DNA from: an uncultured Pelagibacteraceae bacterium
GTDB lineage: Bacteria > Pseudomonadota > Alphaproteobacteria > Pelagibacterales > Pelagibacteraceae
Length of the DNA stretch: 64,000 nt
Reading direction: 5' to 3'
Assembly (NCBI GenBank): GCA_902556905.1
Contig: CACDYK010000003.1
Location: 31,499 to 95,498, forward strand
Below the pieces are notes generated by a model. It made no database searches. It saw only the letters and a list, made by a program, of their open reading frames with translations, and was not told the origin of the DNA. The translations under genes were made by a program, and so were the position numbers. Numbering within the stretch: position 1 is the stretch's first letter; every line of letters begins with the position of its first letter. Of the stretch, positions 17,155-26,324 are shown piece by piece.

Positions 17155-18036
17155 TTAATTGCGTTTTTTAAACTCATCTACAAATTCTTTTAATCTATCT
17201 TTAGTGATTATATTGTGAATTTTTTTACCCCTAATAGAATTTAATACTTTTGACTTAAATCTCTCTCCAGGTCTAGACGGTACAAATTTAATTTTATCTG
17301 AAAATAATTTAGCTAATTTAATTATAGAAATTGAAGATTTATTAACTACTGCATAATGAGAATTATTTTTTTTAATCCAAACATTATAACAAGCATCAAC
17401 AGTATCGGCAACATGGGTAAATCTTCTAGTTTGAGTTCCAGGCAAGACAACAGGTAATGATTTTTTTTTTAAATAATGATGTTGAAATATACCAACAACT
17501 GCTGACATATTGCTATCAGTAATTTGGTGGGGTCCATAGACATTATAAAAATATACAATTTCATTTTTTAATTTAAACCATTTCTCAAAATTTGTAATTA
17601 AATTCATATTTGTTGATTTACTAAACGCATAAGGAGACAAATGCTTATCATTTTCATTATTGCCTAAGCTAGCTGATGTTGCTGAATAAATAATTCTAAC
17701 TTTATTCTCTAAACAAAAATTTATTACCTCATAAGACCCAATAATATTAGATTTAAAACATTTTCTTTCATCCTTAAAACTTCTTGCAATCCTTGAAAAT
17801 TCTCCAAAATGAAAAATTACTGAAATTTTTTTTTTATATTTGGATAAAAGATTATTAATATTACTTGTGTGACCTACGATATATTTAACTCTTTTATCTT
17901 TAATATGATTTTTTTTCAACCCTGATGAGTAATCATCAATAGATATTAAATTTACTTTTGTTTTTTTTAATAATAATTTTATAAGGTTTGTTCCAATAAA
18001 ACCTGCACCTCCTGTAATAACAATGTATTTTTTCAT
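17155..18036 (-). CDS. NAD-dependent sugar epimerase/dehydratase (SDR family)
   Basis: Extended short-chain dehydrogenase of 293 residues, predicted to act on a nucleotide sugar. It has the N-terminal NAD motif TGGAGFIGTNL, the catalytic region IYSATSASLG, YAFSK (YxxxK) and a substrate-binding segment NVYGPHQ. The Ser/Tyr/Lys set without an Asp-Glu pair suggests an epimerase rather than a 4,6-dehydratase. It overlaps the methyltransferase gene by four bases. It is the last gene of the island before the 5S promoter. The exact sugar is not predictable. Confidence 0.75.
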   Translation of the reverse strand: MKKYIVITGGAGFIGTNLIKLLLKKTKVNLISIDDYSSGLKKNHIKDKRVKYIVGHTSNINNLLSKYKKKISVIFHFGEFSRIARSFKDERKCFKSNIIGSYEVINFCLENKVRIIYSATSASLGNNENDKHLSPYAFSKSTNMNLITNFEKWFKLKNEIVYFYNVYGPHQITDSNMSAVVGIFQHHYLKKKSLPVVLPGTQTRRFTHVADTVDACYNVWIKKNNSHYAVVNKSSISIIKLAKLFSDKIKFVPSRPGERFKSKVLNSIRGKKIHNIITKDRLKEFVDEFKKRN

Positions 18037-18941
18037 TTTGTGATCAAAATTCTATGGTTTCCTTCACCTATTACTATTTGTCTTTTTTTTTTAATGCTTA
18101 TTTTTTTTTTCAATATTGAATTAATTTTTTTAATATAAATATTAATAATTTTAATTGCTAAATCTTTTTCTGGAATGTCTTTCTTAACATTTAAAAAAAT
18201 TTTTTTTAATTTGTAAAATTCATTTAAATAAGATTTAAAATTAGACTCATGATCAAACGTCTTTTGAGTGCTCCAAAATTTAATTTCTTTTACTTTTTTT
18301 TCTTTTAACATTTTAATAATTTCTTTTTTTTGGGTAATTTTTTGTATTGGAACAAATAAATCATCTGTGAAATGTTTAATATTATTTAGAGGAAGACCCG
18401 AAACTTTCATTGATTTTTTAATCTCATCTATTCCAATTTTTTTAGCCATTGGTCTAAGAGCTTTTATAATAGGCCACCTAAAACCCCCAGCACCATAAAT
18501 TAATAAAAAAATTTTTCCTCCTTTTTTACATACTCTTAAAACTTCATCTAAAGATTTTTCATAATCTTTAGTATGATGTATTACTCCACTAGAGATTACA
18601 TAATCAAAATAATTATTTGCAAATTTTATTTGATCGGTTGATGAGTGTTTAAAATCAATATTTTTAATACTTTTAAAATTTTTCTTATTTAGTGCAATTT
18701 GTTTTTTAGAAATATCTATTCCAATTACTTTTTTGGCGCCTAAATATGCTGAAGCTACCACATGTCTTCCCGATCCACAGCCAGCGTCTAAGACTTTTTT
18801 ATTTTTAATTATATTCATATCAAAGTTATTAGCCTTATATCTATTAAAAATTAGCTGAACACTTTGATCAAAAATTTGAGTTGTAAATTTTTTCCATAAT
18901 TTATGAAATAATTCTCCTGTAACTTTTTCTGTTGTTTGCAT
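18033..18941 (-). CDS. Class I SAM-dependent methyltransferase
   Basis: Predicted soluble methyltransferase of 302 residues. Motif I is VLDAGCGSGRHVVASAYLGA (about residues 49-68), followed by VIGIDISKKQI and FDYVISSGVIHHTKDYEKSL, the methyltransferase 11 type pattern. The Lys-rich C-terminal third has no recognisable domain. It is coupled to the epimerase gene downstream. The likely substrate is a sugar or lipid of the island's glycan; this is inferred only from position. Confidence 0.75.
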   Translation of the reverse strand: MQTTEKVTGELFHKLWKKFTTQIFDQSVQLIFNRYKANNFDMNIIKNKKVLDAGCGSGRHVVASAYLGAKKVIGIDISKKQIALNKKNFKSIKNIDFKHSSTDQIKFANNYFDYVISSGVIHHTKDYEKSLDEVLRVCKKGGKIFLLIYGAGGFRWPIIKALRPMAKKIGIDEIKKSMKVSGLPLNNIKHFTDDLFVPIQKITQKKEIIKMLKEKKVKEIKFWSTQKTFDHESNFKSYLNEFYKLKKIFLNVKKDIPEKDLAIKIINIYIKKINSILKKKISIKKKRQIVIGEGNHRILITK

Positions 18942-18954
18942 GATGTTTTTATAA

Positions 18955-20400
18955 TTATTTTTTAGTTAATATTGCTATTGATCCTGAGTTTTCTAGGAAT
19001 AAATATAGTTTTTCCTTATTTATATCAAATAATAAATCTCTTACTCTATCACCAATTGGAATTCTAGATTTATCAAAAACTGTGCCATCATTATTTAATA
19101 CTAATCTATGAACTGATAGATCACCCTCCTCTATGTCCCATCCCATTGCTCCAAAATACATTACATCTTTTTTTAATAATTCATTATAAGGATTCTTTGC
19201 TATTTGAGTAATGCCAAGAGCAGGTGTAAACCAAATTAATGGTTCTACATAACCATGATCAATATGAGATTTGTAAAAGGGTGCTAACTTTTTCATGTAA
19301 ACTTTTTTACTTTCATCCCAATAATCTGGTTGCACACCGTAAGAAGCTATAGGCCAACCATAATTTTCGATTTCATCAGTGTCAGCTCCATAATTTACAT
19401 TTAATTCATCTCCTCCAGTAGGACCATGTTCAGTTGAATAAATTACATTTTTAACTTTATCATAAAACATTCCCTGAATATTACGATGACCCATAGACAA
19501 AACTTTAGCAACGCCAGTTTCTGTATCAATAGACATTATTTTACCTATATAACTATCTTCAATTTGAGGAAAATTTCTTTCATTTGCTGGGCGTTTATCA
19601 GACATATCTTCAAAGGTTTTAAATGCTCCAGTTGTAAACAAAATTTTATTATTCTTAAAATCAGCAAGATTTCCACCTGCTTGATTACTGTAAACTTTTA
19701 TGCATTCACCAGTATTAAACAATTCTTTAAATTTAATGTCAGATAAATCTAATTTTGCTTTTAATACAACACTAACAAAACAATCTTTGCTTTGTTTTTT
19801 TACTTGTGAAACATATATATTATTATCTTTTATTAAAATACTTTTGATAGTCGTAGTGTGATAATGTGTAAAGTCTTTTTCATTAATTTCTAAAAAATTT
19901 GTTTTGATTTTAGTAAACTCTATTTGTGTTTTTTTTTCAATATCTCTAGATGAGGTATACATAAGTGAACCTGTGCCGGTAATTAAATATAAAAAATCTT
20001 TATCCATAGCAAGATAAGCTCTTGGACCCATTAAATTTAAATTTGAATTACTAAACAATTTTAAATTATAATTATGATCATTATGCGACTCTTCAAATTC
20101 TTCAAAATTTTCAGTAAAATTAAAAATAAATTTTTTATTATTTTCTAAAATATTAGTAGTTAGTTTTTCTTGGAAAGAGAGTTTATCTTCTAATCGTTTA
20201 ATTTTTTTTTTTAATATTTTTTGATTTTTAAAGACAAAAATTGTTTCTTTAATTATCTTTCTGTATTCAGCTGGAACAGCAGACCTTAGAAAAGATAATT
20301 TATCATCAAATTTATTACCTATATTGCTTTGTATATAAAAAAATGATGCAAAAATAATACCTACAAATATTAATAAAATAAACAGAATTTTTTTTTTCAT
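18955..20400 (-). CDS. Membrane-anchored PQQ-type sugar dehydrogenase-like protein
   Basis: The 481-residue protein has an N-terminal hydrophobic anchor (about residues 3-22), so the rest is probably periplasmic. A short charged helical segment leads into a beta-propeller with glucose/sorbosone dehydrogenase motifs: GHRNIQGM, STEHGPTGGDELN, NYGWP and GDRVRDLLFD. These resemble soluble PQQ aldose dehydrogenases (YliI/Asd). Whether PQQ is bound is uncertain, and no pqq synthesis gene is in the window. It is divergent from rfbF across 153 bases. Confidence 0.68.
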   Translation of the reverse strand: MKKKILFILLIFVGIIFASFFYIQSNIGNKFDDKLSFLRSAVPAEYRKIIKETIFVFKNQKILKKKIKRLEDKLSFQEKLTTNILENNKKFIFNFTENFEEFEESHNDHNYNLKLFSNSNLNLMGPRAYLAMDKDFLYLITGTGSLMYTSSRDIEKKTQIEFTKIKTNFLEINEKDFTHYHTTTIKSILIKDNNIYVSQVKKQSKDCFVSVVLKAKLDLSDIKFKELFNTGECIKVYSNQAGGNLADFKNNKILFTTGAFKTFEDMSDKRPANERNFPQIEDSYIGKIMSIDTETGVAKVLSMGHRNIQGMFYDKVKNVIYSTEHGPTGGDELNVNYGADTDEIENYGWPIASYGVQPDYWDESKKVYMKKLAPFYKSHIDHGYVEPLIWFTPALGITQIAKNPYNELLKKDVMYFGAMGWDIEEGDLSVHRLVLNNDGTVFDKSRIPIGDRVRDLLFDINKEKLYLFLENSGSIAILTKK

Positions 20401-20553
20401 ACTAATTCAAACTATTACAGAAATTATTCAAATAAACTATTTTTTTTTGGAATTAAATATTTAATTACTTAAAATTCTCTCTAATAGAATAAAATTCTCG
20501 TATAAAATTTTAAAAAAATTGTTATTTTATTTAAATTCTATAGACATTCATTT
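20401..20553. promoter_or_regulatory. Divergent intergenic region with short inverted and direct repeats
   Basis: This 153-base A/T-rich gap separates the PQQ-type gene (minus) from the CDP-sugar operon (plus) and must hold starts for both. It contains AAAATTCTC twice, at 20471-20479 and 20491-20499, 20 bases apart. AGAAT at 20486-20490 pairs as an inverted repeat with ATTCT copies on either side (20474-20478 and 20494-20498). A TATAAAAT stretch follows at 20501-20508 and could be a -10 for rfbF. A regulator site is possible but unproven. Confidence 0.35.
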
Positions 20554-21345
20554 ATGAAAAAATTTAAAAATTTAGAAGTAGTAATTTTAGCTGGTGGACT
20601 TGGAACTAGAATCAGTGAAGAATCATACTTAAAACCTAAACCAATGATAGAAATTGGCGGCAAACCTATTCTTTGGCATATAATGAAGTATTATTCTAAT
20701 TTTGGAATTAATAATTTCATCATTTGTCTAGGGTATAAAGGATATGTAATAAAAGAATTTTTTAACAATTATCTTATTCATAACTCAGATCATATAATTA
20801 ATTTAAAAACAAAAACAAAAAAAAGTTTAAACAAAGTAGACGAAAAATGGAAAATTACTTTGATAGACACTGGTAAAGAAACTATGACCGGAGGAAGACT
20901 TAAAAATGTTTCAAAGTTTATTAAGGGAGAAAATTTCTGTTTTACCTATGGAGATGGGTTGTGCAATGTAAATTTAGAAGACCAAATAAATTTTCACTAT
21001 ACACATAAAAAACTAGCAACAATTTTAGCTGTGAAACCTCCAGGAAGGTATGGATCCTTAAACATAAAGAATAATTCAAATATAGTAAATAAGTTTATTG
21101 AAAAACCACAAGGTGAAAATTCTTGGATTAACGGAGGTTTTTTTATTTTAAATAAAAAAGTTATTAGATTAATCAAAAATAATAAAACTGCATGGGAAGA
21201 TGAACCGCTAAACAGTTTATCAAAGACTAATCAGCTTATGGCATTTAAACATAATGGTTTTTGGCAACCAATGGATACACTTAGAGATAAAAATAATTTG
21301 GAAAAACTTTGGAAAGATAATCCCCCCTGGAAAATTTGGAAATGA
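20554..21345 (+). CDS. rfbF: Glucose-1-phosphate cytidylyltransferase
   Basis: Makes CDP-glucose from CTP and glucose 1-phosphate, the entry to CDP-deoxysugars. The 263-residue protein has the nucleotidyltransferase signature VVILAGGLGTRISEES, then LKPKPMIEIGGKPILWHIMK, the metal-binding FTYGDGLCNV and INGGFFILN. Length matches the family (about 257). It leads a five-gene plus-strand operon. No CDP-glucose 4,6-dehydratase (rfbG) accompanies it, which is odd. Confidence 0.92.
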   Translation: MKKFKNLEVVILAGGLGTRISEESYLKPKPMIEIGGKPILWHIMKYYSNFGINNFIICLGYKGYVIKEFFNNYLIHNSDHIINLKTKTKKSLNKVDEKWKITLIDTGKETMTGGRLKNVSKFIKGENFCFTYGDGLCNVNLEDQINFHYTHKKLATILAVKPPGRYGSLNIKNNSNIVNKFIEKPQGENSWINGGFFILNKKVIRLIKNNKTAWEDEPLNSLSKTNQLMAFKHNGFWQPMDTLRDKNNLEKLWKDNPPWKIWK

Positions 21346-22367
21346 AGATTTTAATAATTGGCAACATGGGTTATGTGGGTCCAGTTTTAATGGAATATTT
21401 ATCTAGCAAAAAAATAAAATATGATGGCCTAGATGTTAATTTCTTTAATAATAAAAAAGTAAAAAATTTATTAAAAAAAAAGAAAGTTCATCAAACTTAT
21501 ATTGATGTAAGAGACATAAAAGAATATCAAATTAAGAAGTATAATGCCGTCGTTTATTTGGCAGCTATATCTAATGACCCAATGGGTAATGAATTTCAAA
21601 AAACAACTTTCGATGTAAACTGGAGGATGGCAATTAAAATTGCAAAAATGTCTAAAAAAGTTGGTGTAAAGAAATTTATTTTTGCATCTAGCTGTAGCAT
21701 GTATGGAATATCAAAAAATAAATTTAAAACTGAAAAATCTAAATTAAAACCACTCACCAGCTATGCTAAATCAAAAGTTAGGTCTGAAACAGATTTAAAA
21801 AAACTAAGTTCTAAAGACTTTAAAGTTATTAGTTTAAGATTTGCAACAGCTTGTGGTTATAGCAAAAACTTAAGGTTAGATTTGGTGCTAAATGATTTTG
21901 TAACATCGGCTATATTGACTAAGAATATAACCATACTTAGTGACGGAAGTCCTTGGAGGCCATTAATCCATGTAAAAGATATGTCTAGAGCTATTTATTG
22001 GGGAATAAAATTTAAAATGATTAAGAACAATTTTCTGGCACTTAATGTTGGAAATACAAAAATGAATTATGTTATTGAAGATATAGCAAAAAAAGTAACT
22101 AAAATAATAAAAGGATGCAAGTACACTATTAACAAAAATGCTCCTGCTGACAAAAGATCTTATAGTGTGGATTTTACAAAATATGAAAAACTTAGTAATC
22201 ATAAAAAACCTCTTATGAATTTAAATGACTCAATAAAAGATCTCGTAATAGGAATTAAAAAAGAAAAAATTCCTAATAACTTTCGAAATAGCACCTATAT
22301 TCGTCTGAACTTTATAAGAAACTTAATTAAACAAAAAAAGATAGATAAAAATTTACGTTTTATTTAA
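21342..22367 (+). CDS. NAD-dependent nucleotide-sugar epimerase/reductase (SDR)
   Basis: Extended SDR of 341 residues from the ATG at 21342, which overlaps the rfbF stop as ATGA; the TTG six bases upstream is less likely. The N-terminus has GNMGYVGPVL (GxxGxxG), then YLAAISNDPMGNEF, FASSCSMYG and the catalytic YAKSK. The Asp-Glu pair of 4,6-dehydratases is missing, so it is more likely an epimerase or reductase. It is sandwiched between rfbF and a 3,5-epimerase-like gene and presumably acts on a CDP-sugar. Confidence 0.72.
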   Translation: MKILIIGNMGYVGPVLMEYLSSKKIKYDGLDVNFFNNKKVKNLLKKKKVHQTYIDVRDIKEYQIKKYNAVVYLAAISNDPMGNEFQKTTFDVNWRMAIKIAKMSKKVGVKKFIFASSCSMYGISKNKFKTEKSKLKPLTSYAKSKVRSETDLKKLSSKDFKVISLRFATACGYSKNLRLDLVLNDFVTSAILTKNITILSDGSPWRPLIHVKDMSRAIYWGIKFKMIKNNFLALNVGNTKMNYVIEDIAKKVTKIIKGCKYTINKNAPADKRSYSVDFTKYEKLSNHKKPLMNLNDSIKDLVIGIKKEKIPNNFRNSTYIRLNFIRNLIKQKKIDKNLRFI

Positions 22368-22901
22368 ATGAAGTTTAAAAAATTAAAATTTAAAGATGTA
22401 TATCTTATTTCAAATATTAAAATTAATGATAATAGAGGTTATTTTTCAAGAGTATATTGTGAAAAAGAATTTAAAAAAAAAAAACTAAATACAAAATGGG
22501 TTCAATTCAACAAATCATTTAATAAAAAGAAATATACTTTTAGAGGTTTGCATTTTCAAAAAAAACCTTATGAAGAGATAAAGATTGTTAAATGTACTAA
22601 AGGTGAAATTATTGATTTAATTTTAGATATTAGAAAAAATTCAAAAACTTATTTAAAACTTTTAAAAATAAATTTATCTAGTAAAAATGATTTAATGCTA
22701 TATTTACCAAAAGGAATTGCTCATGGTTTTATAACAACAAAAAATAACACAGAAGTTTCCTATATGCATTCGACTGAATATAATAAAAATTATAGTGATG
22801 GTTTGAATATATTTGACAAAAAAATTAAATATAAAATGAAAGAAAAAATTAAAGTGATTTCCAAAAAAGATAAAAAATTAAAGAATATCAATGCACTGTA
22901 G
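22368..22901 (+). CDS. dTDP-4-dehydrorhamnose 3,5-epimerase-like protein (cupin)
   Basis: RmlC-family cupin of 177 residues, starting the base after the previous stop. Recognisable motifs are NRGYFSRVY, TFRGLHFQKKPYEE with the catalytic histidine region, and LPKGIAHGFITT. It differs from the rfbC at 24922-25467, so the island holds two RmlC-type enzymes. Its place inside the rfbF operon suggests that it epimerises a CDP-4-keto sugar, not dTDP-4-keto-rhamnose. Confidence 0.78.
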   Translation: MKFKKLKFKDVYLISNIKINDNRGYFSRVYCEKEFKKKKLNTKWVQFNKSFNKKKYTFRGLHFQKKPYEEIKIVKCTKGEIIDLILDIRKNSKTYLKLLKINLSSKNDLMLYLPKGIAHGFITTKNNTEVSYMHSTEYNKNYSDGLNIFDKKIKYKMKEKIKVISKKDKKLKNINAL

Positions 22902-24108
22902 AAATTGTAATAATAAATTAAAAGATATTTTTTTAGATCTTGGAAAATGTCCTCCTTCAAACTCATTAATAAGAAATAATAGTGAAAAAAAAAAAGAGAG
23001 AGCGTTTGAATTAATAACTTATATTTGTAAAAAATGTTGGTTAGTACAAACAAAAGATGTAGTGAACAAAAAAATTTTTTTTAATAATCACTACCCATAT
23101 TTTTCTTCAACATCATCTTCATGGGTTGAGCATGCTGAAAAATATGTAAATAAGATTTGTAGAAAGTTAAAAATTAATAAAAAAAAATTGGTTGTTGAGA
23201 TAGCATCTAATGATGGATATTTACTTCAATTTTTCAAAGAAAAAAATATTCCTTGTCTTGGAATTGAACCAAGTATGAACACATCAAGATTGGCAAAAAA
23301 AAAAGGAATTAAGTCAATTGATGAATTTTTTAGCTATAGTTTGGCAAAAAAAATTAAAAATAAAGCAGATTTAATTATAGGAAACAATGTATATGCTCAT
23401 GTTCCAAATTTAAATGATTTTACAAAAGGAATAAAAACTTTACTGAAAAAAAATGGAACAATTACTCTTGAGTTTCCCCATCTTTTAAATTTAATCAGAT
23501 TTTCACAATTTGATACTATTTATCATGAACATTTTTCATATTTCAGTTTATTAACAGTGAAAAATATTTTTAAGAAATATAAACTTAAAGTATTCCATGT
23601 AGAAAAATTAAATACTCATGGTGGCAGTTTGAGAGTTTATGGTTGTCATGCCAATGATGTGAGATCTGAGAAAAGTTCTGTAAAAAAAATTATTGAAGAA
23701 GAAAAACAATTTGGTTTGAATAAAATAAATACTCTAAAAAAATTTGAATTAAATGTTCTTAAAATTAAAAAACAAATTGAAAAATTTATTTCAAGTGCAA
23801 AAGAACAAGGGAAGACTGTACATGCATATGGAGCAGCCGCAAAAGGAAGTACTATTTTAAACTATTTAAAAATGACAAATAAAGATATCCACTATGTATA
23901 TGACGCAGCTAAATCAAAAATGAATAAAATGCTTCCAGGATCACATATTAAAATTTTACCTCCAAGCGAAATAAAAAAAAGAAAACCAGATTATATAATA
24001 ATATTTCCTTGGAATATAAAATCAGAAATAATTAAAAATTTTAAATTTGTTAAAAAATGGGGAGGGAAGTTTGTAACTTTTATCCCAAAAACAAAAGTTC
24101 AAAATTGA
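22891..24108 (+). CDS. Sugar C-methyltransferase, zinc-finger N-terminus
   Basis: The 405-residue protein has the three-part build of deoxysugar C-methyltransferases. An N-terminal zinc-binding domain has Cys3, Cys6 and the later pair ICKKC. A SAM domain with VVEIASNDGYLLQFF and IGNNVYAHVPN follows, then a C-terminal domain with VHAYGAAAKGSTILNYL. Characterised relatives methylate the C3 position of NDP-4-keto-6-deoxysugars. It overlaps the preceding gene by 11 bases and the next by four. A branched 3-C-methyl sugar product is inferred. Confidence 0.82.
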   Translation: MHCRNCNNKLKDIFLDLGKCPPSNSLIRNNSEKKKERAFELITYICKKCWLVQTKDVVNKKIFFNNHYPYFSSTSSSWVEHAEKYVNKICRKLKINKKKLVVEIASNDGYLLQFFKEKNIPCLGIEPSMNTSRLAKKKGIKSIDEFFSYSLAKKIKNKADLIIGNNVYAHVPNLNDFTKGIKTLLKKNGTITLEFPHLLNLIRFSQFDTIYHEHFSYFSLLTVKNIFKKYKLKVFHVEKLNTHGGSLRVYGCHANDVRSEKSSVKKIIEEEKQFGLNKINTLKKFELNVLKIKKQIEKFISSAKEQGKTVHAYGAAAKGSTILNYLKMTNKDIHYVYDAAKSKMNKMLPGSHIKILPPSEIKKRKPDYIIIFPWNIKSEIIKNFKFVKKWGGKFVTFIPKTKVQN

Positions 24109-24935
24109 AAATTTTAATTACAGGAGCTTCCGGATTTATTGGAAAAAATTTAATTTCATTTTTATTAGATAAAAATCAAATTACTGTAATTGTAAGAGAT
24201 AAGAAAAAAATTATAGATCAACCTTGGTATAAAAAAGTTGAAATAATACAAGCTGATATATTTGATAAAAATTTAAACTTATTTTATAAAAATTATGATA
24301 TTTTGATTCATTTAGCGTGGAGCAAACTTGATGACTACAATCATATAGATCACGATAAAAATTTAAAAAAACATAAAAAATTTATTAAAAGTGCTGTCAA
24401 AAATAATATCAAAAGATTAATTATTTCAGGTACCTGCCAAGAATATGGATTTAGAAGTGGAGAATTAAATGAAAGAATGAAGCCGCAACCAACTACAATT
24501 TATTCAAAAGCTAAAAATGAACTTAGAGAATATGTTTATTTATTAAAAAAGAATAATAAGATTAGTATTCAATGGATAAGAATATTTTATTTATATGGAA
24601 AATATCAGAACAAAAAAACTCTCTTTGGTCAACTAGATCATGCAATAAAAAATAAAAATAAAATATTTAATATGTCTTCTGGTCAACAAGTAAGAGATTA
24701 TTTATCTATAAAAGAACTTTGTAAACTTATTAATGTTTTGGTTAATAACCCAAATTTAGTCGGAATAATAAATTGTTGTTCAGGAAAAAAGTTAAAATTA
24801 ATTCAAATTATTAAAAAATATCTTGGTCAGAGAAAAATATTTTTAAACAAAGGTTATTATAATATTCCTTCATATGAGCCTATGAATTTCTGGGGATCAC
24901 GAAAAAAAATTGACAGAATTATTAAAAATTTTTAA
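24105..24935 (+). CDS. NAD-dependent sugar reductase/epimerase (SDR)
   Basis: Extended SDR of 276 residues, from a TTG at 24105 that overlaps the methyltransferase stop (TTGA) and gives MKILITGASGFIGKNL. It also has LIHLAWS, ISGTCQEYG and the catalytic YSKAK. The TCQEYG segment resembles CDP-abequose-synthase-type 4-ketoreductases, which would fit the last step of the CDP-sugar module. Its 3' end overlaps the convergent rfbC by 14 bases. Confidence 0.72.
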   Translation: MKILITGASGFIGKNLISFLLDKNQITVIVRDKKKIIDQPWYKKVEIIQADIFDKNLNLFYKNYDILIHLAWSKLDDYNHIDHDKNLKKHKKFIKSAVKNNIKRLIISGTCQEYGFRSGELNERMKPQPTTIYSKAKNELREYVYLLKKNNKISIQWIRIFYLYGKYQNKKTLFGQLDHAIKNKNKIFNMSSGQQVRDYLSIKELCKLINVLVNNPNLVGIINCCSGKKLKLIQIIKKYLGQRKIFLNKGYYNIPSYEPMNFWGSRKKIDRIIKNF

Positions 24936-25467
24936 AAGAAGTAAATAAATTTCCTTTTTTGTCTTTATCAGAAATTTTAAATTTTATATTTTTTGGCCAT
25001 TTAATATTTATTGTTTTATCTGACCACAATATACAGCGTTCACTAGTTTTTTTATAATAATTATCACAAAGGTATTGAACTTCCGTATTTTTAGTTAAAG
25101 TTAAATAACCGTGTGCATAACCTTTAGGCACCCACAAAAGGTTATTTTTGTTTGAAGATAATGTGAATCCAGCCCATTTCCTGAAATTTTTTGATTTTGG
25201 ATCAATATTTACAACAACATCATAGATTTTACCTTTAAGAACTTTTATTAATTTTCCTTGAGCATATCTACCCTTTTGAAAATGTAAGCCTCTGAGAGTT
25301 GGTACTTTTGAAAATGCAAAGTTTAATTGAACAAAATTAATATTTTTATTTATAATTTTATAAAAATTTTTTTTATTATAAATTTCAGAAAAATAACCCC
25401 TTTTATCAGAAAATTTTTTTGAATTAATTAGAAAGATATCATTAAATTTTTTTTTTATAATTTTCAT
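24922..25467 (-). CDS. rfbC: dTDP-4-dehydrorhamnose 3,5-epimerase
   Basis: Third enzyme of dTDP-L-rhamnose synthesis. The 181-residue cupin has KRGYFSEIYN, LRGLHFQKGRYAQGKLIKVL with the active-site histidine, and VPKGYAHGYLTL. It overlaps rfbA by four bases at its start and completes the rhamnose set (rfbB, rfbD, rfbA, rfbC) on the minus strand. Length is normal. Confidence 0.92.
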   Translation of the reverse strand: MKIIKKKFNDIFLINSKKFSDKRGYFSEIYNKKNFYKIINKNINFVQLNFAFSKVPTLRGLHFQKGRYAQGKLIKVLKGKIYDVVVNIDPKSKNFRKWAGFTLSSNKNNLLWVPKGYAHGYLTLTKNTEVQYLCDNYYKKTSERCILWSDKTINIKWPKNIKFKISDKDKKGNLFTSFKNF

Positions 25468-26324
25468 TTTTTTAAATAATCTCCATATGAACTTTTGGAA
25501 TATTTTAATATATTTTGTCTAAAAATTTTCTTGTTAATATATTTTTTTTTAAAAACTAATTCATGAATATTAGCAATGCTTTTTTTAAATTTTAATTGAA
25601 AATCATAAACCTTTTTTGTAACTTTATAATAATCTTTATGACTACCTGCATCATACCAAAATATTTTTTTTGATAAGCTCAGAATGTTCATTTTATTCTT
25701 TTTAATATAAATATTATTTAAATCAGTAATTTCTAATTCACCTCTTTTTGAAAATTTAAGTTTTTTTGACTCTTTTACAGCTGAATTTGGATAAAAATAT
25801 AATCCTACTATTGCCTGATTAGAAATAAATTTTTTAGGTTTTTCGATTAATTTAATTAATTTATTTTTTTTGAAACTGGCTACTCCATATTTCTCTGGAA
25901 ATTTGACACTTTTAGAAAAAATAGTTGCATTCCTAGATATGAAAGCTTCATGCAACTTTTTAGAAATTTCATTATCATCTCCAAATATTATATTATCTCC
26001 TAATATAAGACAAAAATCAGATTTTTTTAAAAATCGCTCAGCTAAAATAATTGCTTGAGCTATACCCTTGGGTTCTTTTTGAACTTTATAATCTATTAGA
26101 ATTCCTAATTCTTTACCATTCCCAAAAAGTTTTTTAAATAAATCAATATGTTCCACTGTTGATATGATTAATATTTCTTTAATACCTGAATTGATTAAAA
26201 TTGATAATGGATAAAATATCATTGGCTTATCATAAATTGGCAGCAATTGTTTTGAGGTTGCAATTGTAAGGGGATACATCCTCGTACCTAGTCCACCTGC
26301 TAAAATAATACCTTTTCTAGACAT
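25464..26324 (-). CDS. rfbA: Glucose-1-phosphate thymidylyltransferase
   Basis: First enzyme of dTDP-L-rhamnose synthesis, making dTDP-glucose. The 286 residues carry GIILAGGLGTRMYPLT, SKQLLPIYDKPMIFYPLS, the metal motif LILGDNIIFGD, EKPKKF and YDAGSHKDYY. Length is normal (about 290). It overlaps rfbD by eight bases and rfbC by four, which supports one transcript. Confidence 0.94.
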   Translation of the reverse strand: MSRKGIILAGGLGTRMYPLTIATSKQLLPIYDKPMIFYPLSILINSGIKEILIISTVEHIDLFKKLFGNGKELGILIDYKVQKEPKGIAQAIILAERFLKKSDFCLILGDNIIFGDDNEISKKLHEAFISRNATIFSKSVKFPEKYGVASFKKNKLIKLIEKPKKFISNQAIVGLYFYPNSAVKESKKLKFSKRGELEITDLNNIYIKKNKMNILSLSKKIFWYDAGSHKDYYKVTKKVYDFQLKFKKSIANIHELVFKKKYINKKIFRQNILKYSKSSYGDYLKK

